Of a stretch of 64,000 bases of DNA, positions 63,719 to 64,000 are shown piece by piece. Where the stretch lies: NCBI GenBank assembly GCA_020205615.1, contig CM035170.1:10904980-10968979 (forward strand), given 5' to 3'. The translations under genes were made by a program, and so were the position numbers. The notes beneath the pieces are model-generated. The model saw nothing but the letters and a program-made list of their open reading frames with translations. It was not told the DNA's origin and did not search any database. This stretch comes from Panax quinquefolius (taxonomy: Eukaryota; Streptophyta; Magnoliopsida; Apiales; Araliaceae). Each line of letters opens with the position of its first letter. Position 1 is the first letter of the stretch.

Positions 63719-64000
63719 ATATTTTTTTTTGATAATCGGAAGTTTCTAATTGCAGTCGGACTAATTTTTACAAACCCAGGTCAACCTTTTCATACGGGTT
63801 TACTCCCGCGTCCCGTGACCCATGAACTATTTTTTTGGTCTTGACAAATTATTGCTGGTAGTATCCGATTTCAGGACGTCCGAGTCTACGGCTTGTTCCA
63901 GGACGTCATTTGGGATACTACTGAAATTTTGAATAATATTTATGTATTCTCATAATTTTGCAAATTAATTCGATCATTTGTGCAAAATTAAATGAATATA
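63719..64000. other. Right window edge, no gene seen
   Basis: About 280 bases without a supported feature. A short inverted pair (CAGGACGTC twice near 63873 and 63900, TCCGA words) is visible but too short to classify. Confidence 0.5.

Noticed and set aside
1..64000. tRNA, rRNA, CRISPR or bacterial-type operons
   Set aside because: None recognised; the window is plant nuclear DNA with split genes and transposons.

Overview
This is a stretch of eudicot-type plant nuclear DNA. It is AT-rich, has intron-rich genes with GT..AG splice sites, and is crowded with plant transposon families (Ty3 chromoviruses with very long LTRs, a TRIM, Stowaway and hAT MITEs, Mutator-like elements). I see no bacterial, organellar or free-virus signal. 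The species cannot be named from the sequence alone.

Layout. (1) 1-9216 is retrotransposon debris. A Ty3 element on the minus strand runs off the left edge (gag 1-603, primer site 756-767, LTR 770-6029). Its LTR is split by a nested solo LTR (1026-3605, TSD TTCTC). A second solo LTR in the opposite orientation lies at 6679-9216 (TSD TTAGT). (2) 9346-11147 holds a fold-back Mutator-like element and a Stowaway MITE. (3) 11640-17950 is a plus-strand gene for a CGR2/CGR3-like Golgi pectin methyltransferase (7 reconstructed coding exons, 262 codons before the stop). (4) 19140-37140 is a plus-strand OSCA/CSC1-like (RXW8-type, DUF221) membrane channel gene: 10 coding exons, 752 residues, plus a 5' UTR intron. 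Its introns carry an hAT MITE, a palindromic MITE, a Pack-MULE with a captured cationic amino-acid transporter fragment, a possible SINE, a TRIM retrotransposon and a Stowaway MITE. (5) 37504-37805 is a decayed partial copy of the next gene. (6) 38103-41539 is a minus-strand gene for a small, probably plastid-targeted membrane protein of unknown function (3 exons, 222 residues), with an hAT element in intron 1. (7) 41540-45237 is gene-free, AT-rich DNA ending in a G-rich tract. (8) 45238-62860 is one compound Ty3 chromovirus array on the minus strand, LTR-internal-LTR-internal-LTR. (9) 62861-64000 is non-coding DNA with a Stowaway MITE.

The three host genes are unrelated in function (cell-wall pectin methylation, osmosensitive cation channel, plastid membrane protein) and share only proximity. 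Every exon set was reconstructed by hand from reading frame, splice consensus and phase. All three close without frameshift, which is strong internal evidence.

I did not find a convincing new biological system. The points most worth a second look are the Pack-MULE inside the channel gene, the three-LTR tandem array, and a striking loss or scrambling of CTG/CAG triplets in that array compared with an older relative in the same window. The last looks more like a long-read base-calling artefact at methylated CHG sites than biology, and would mean that the array's frameshifts may not be real.
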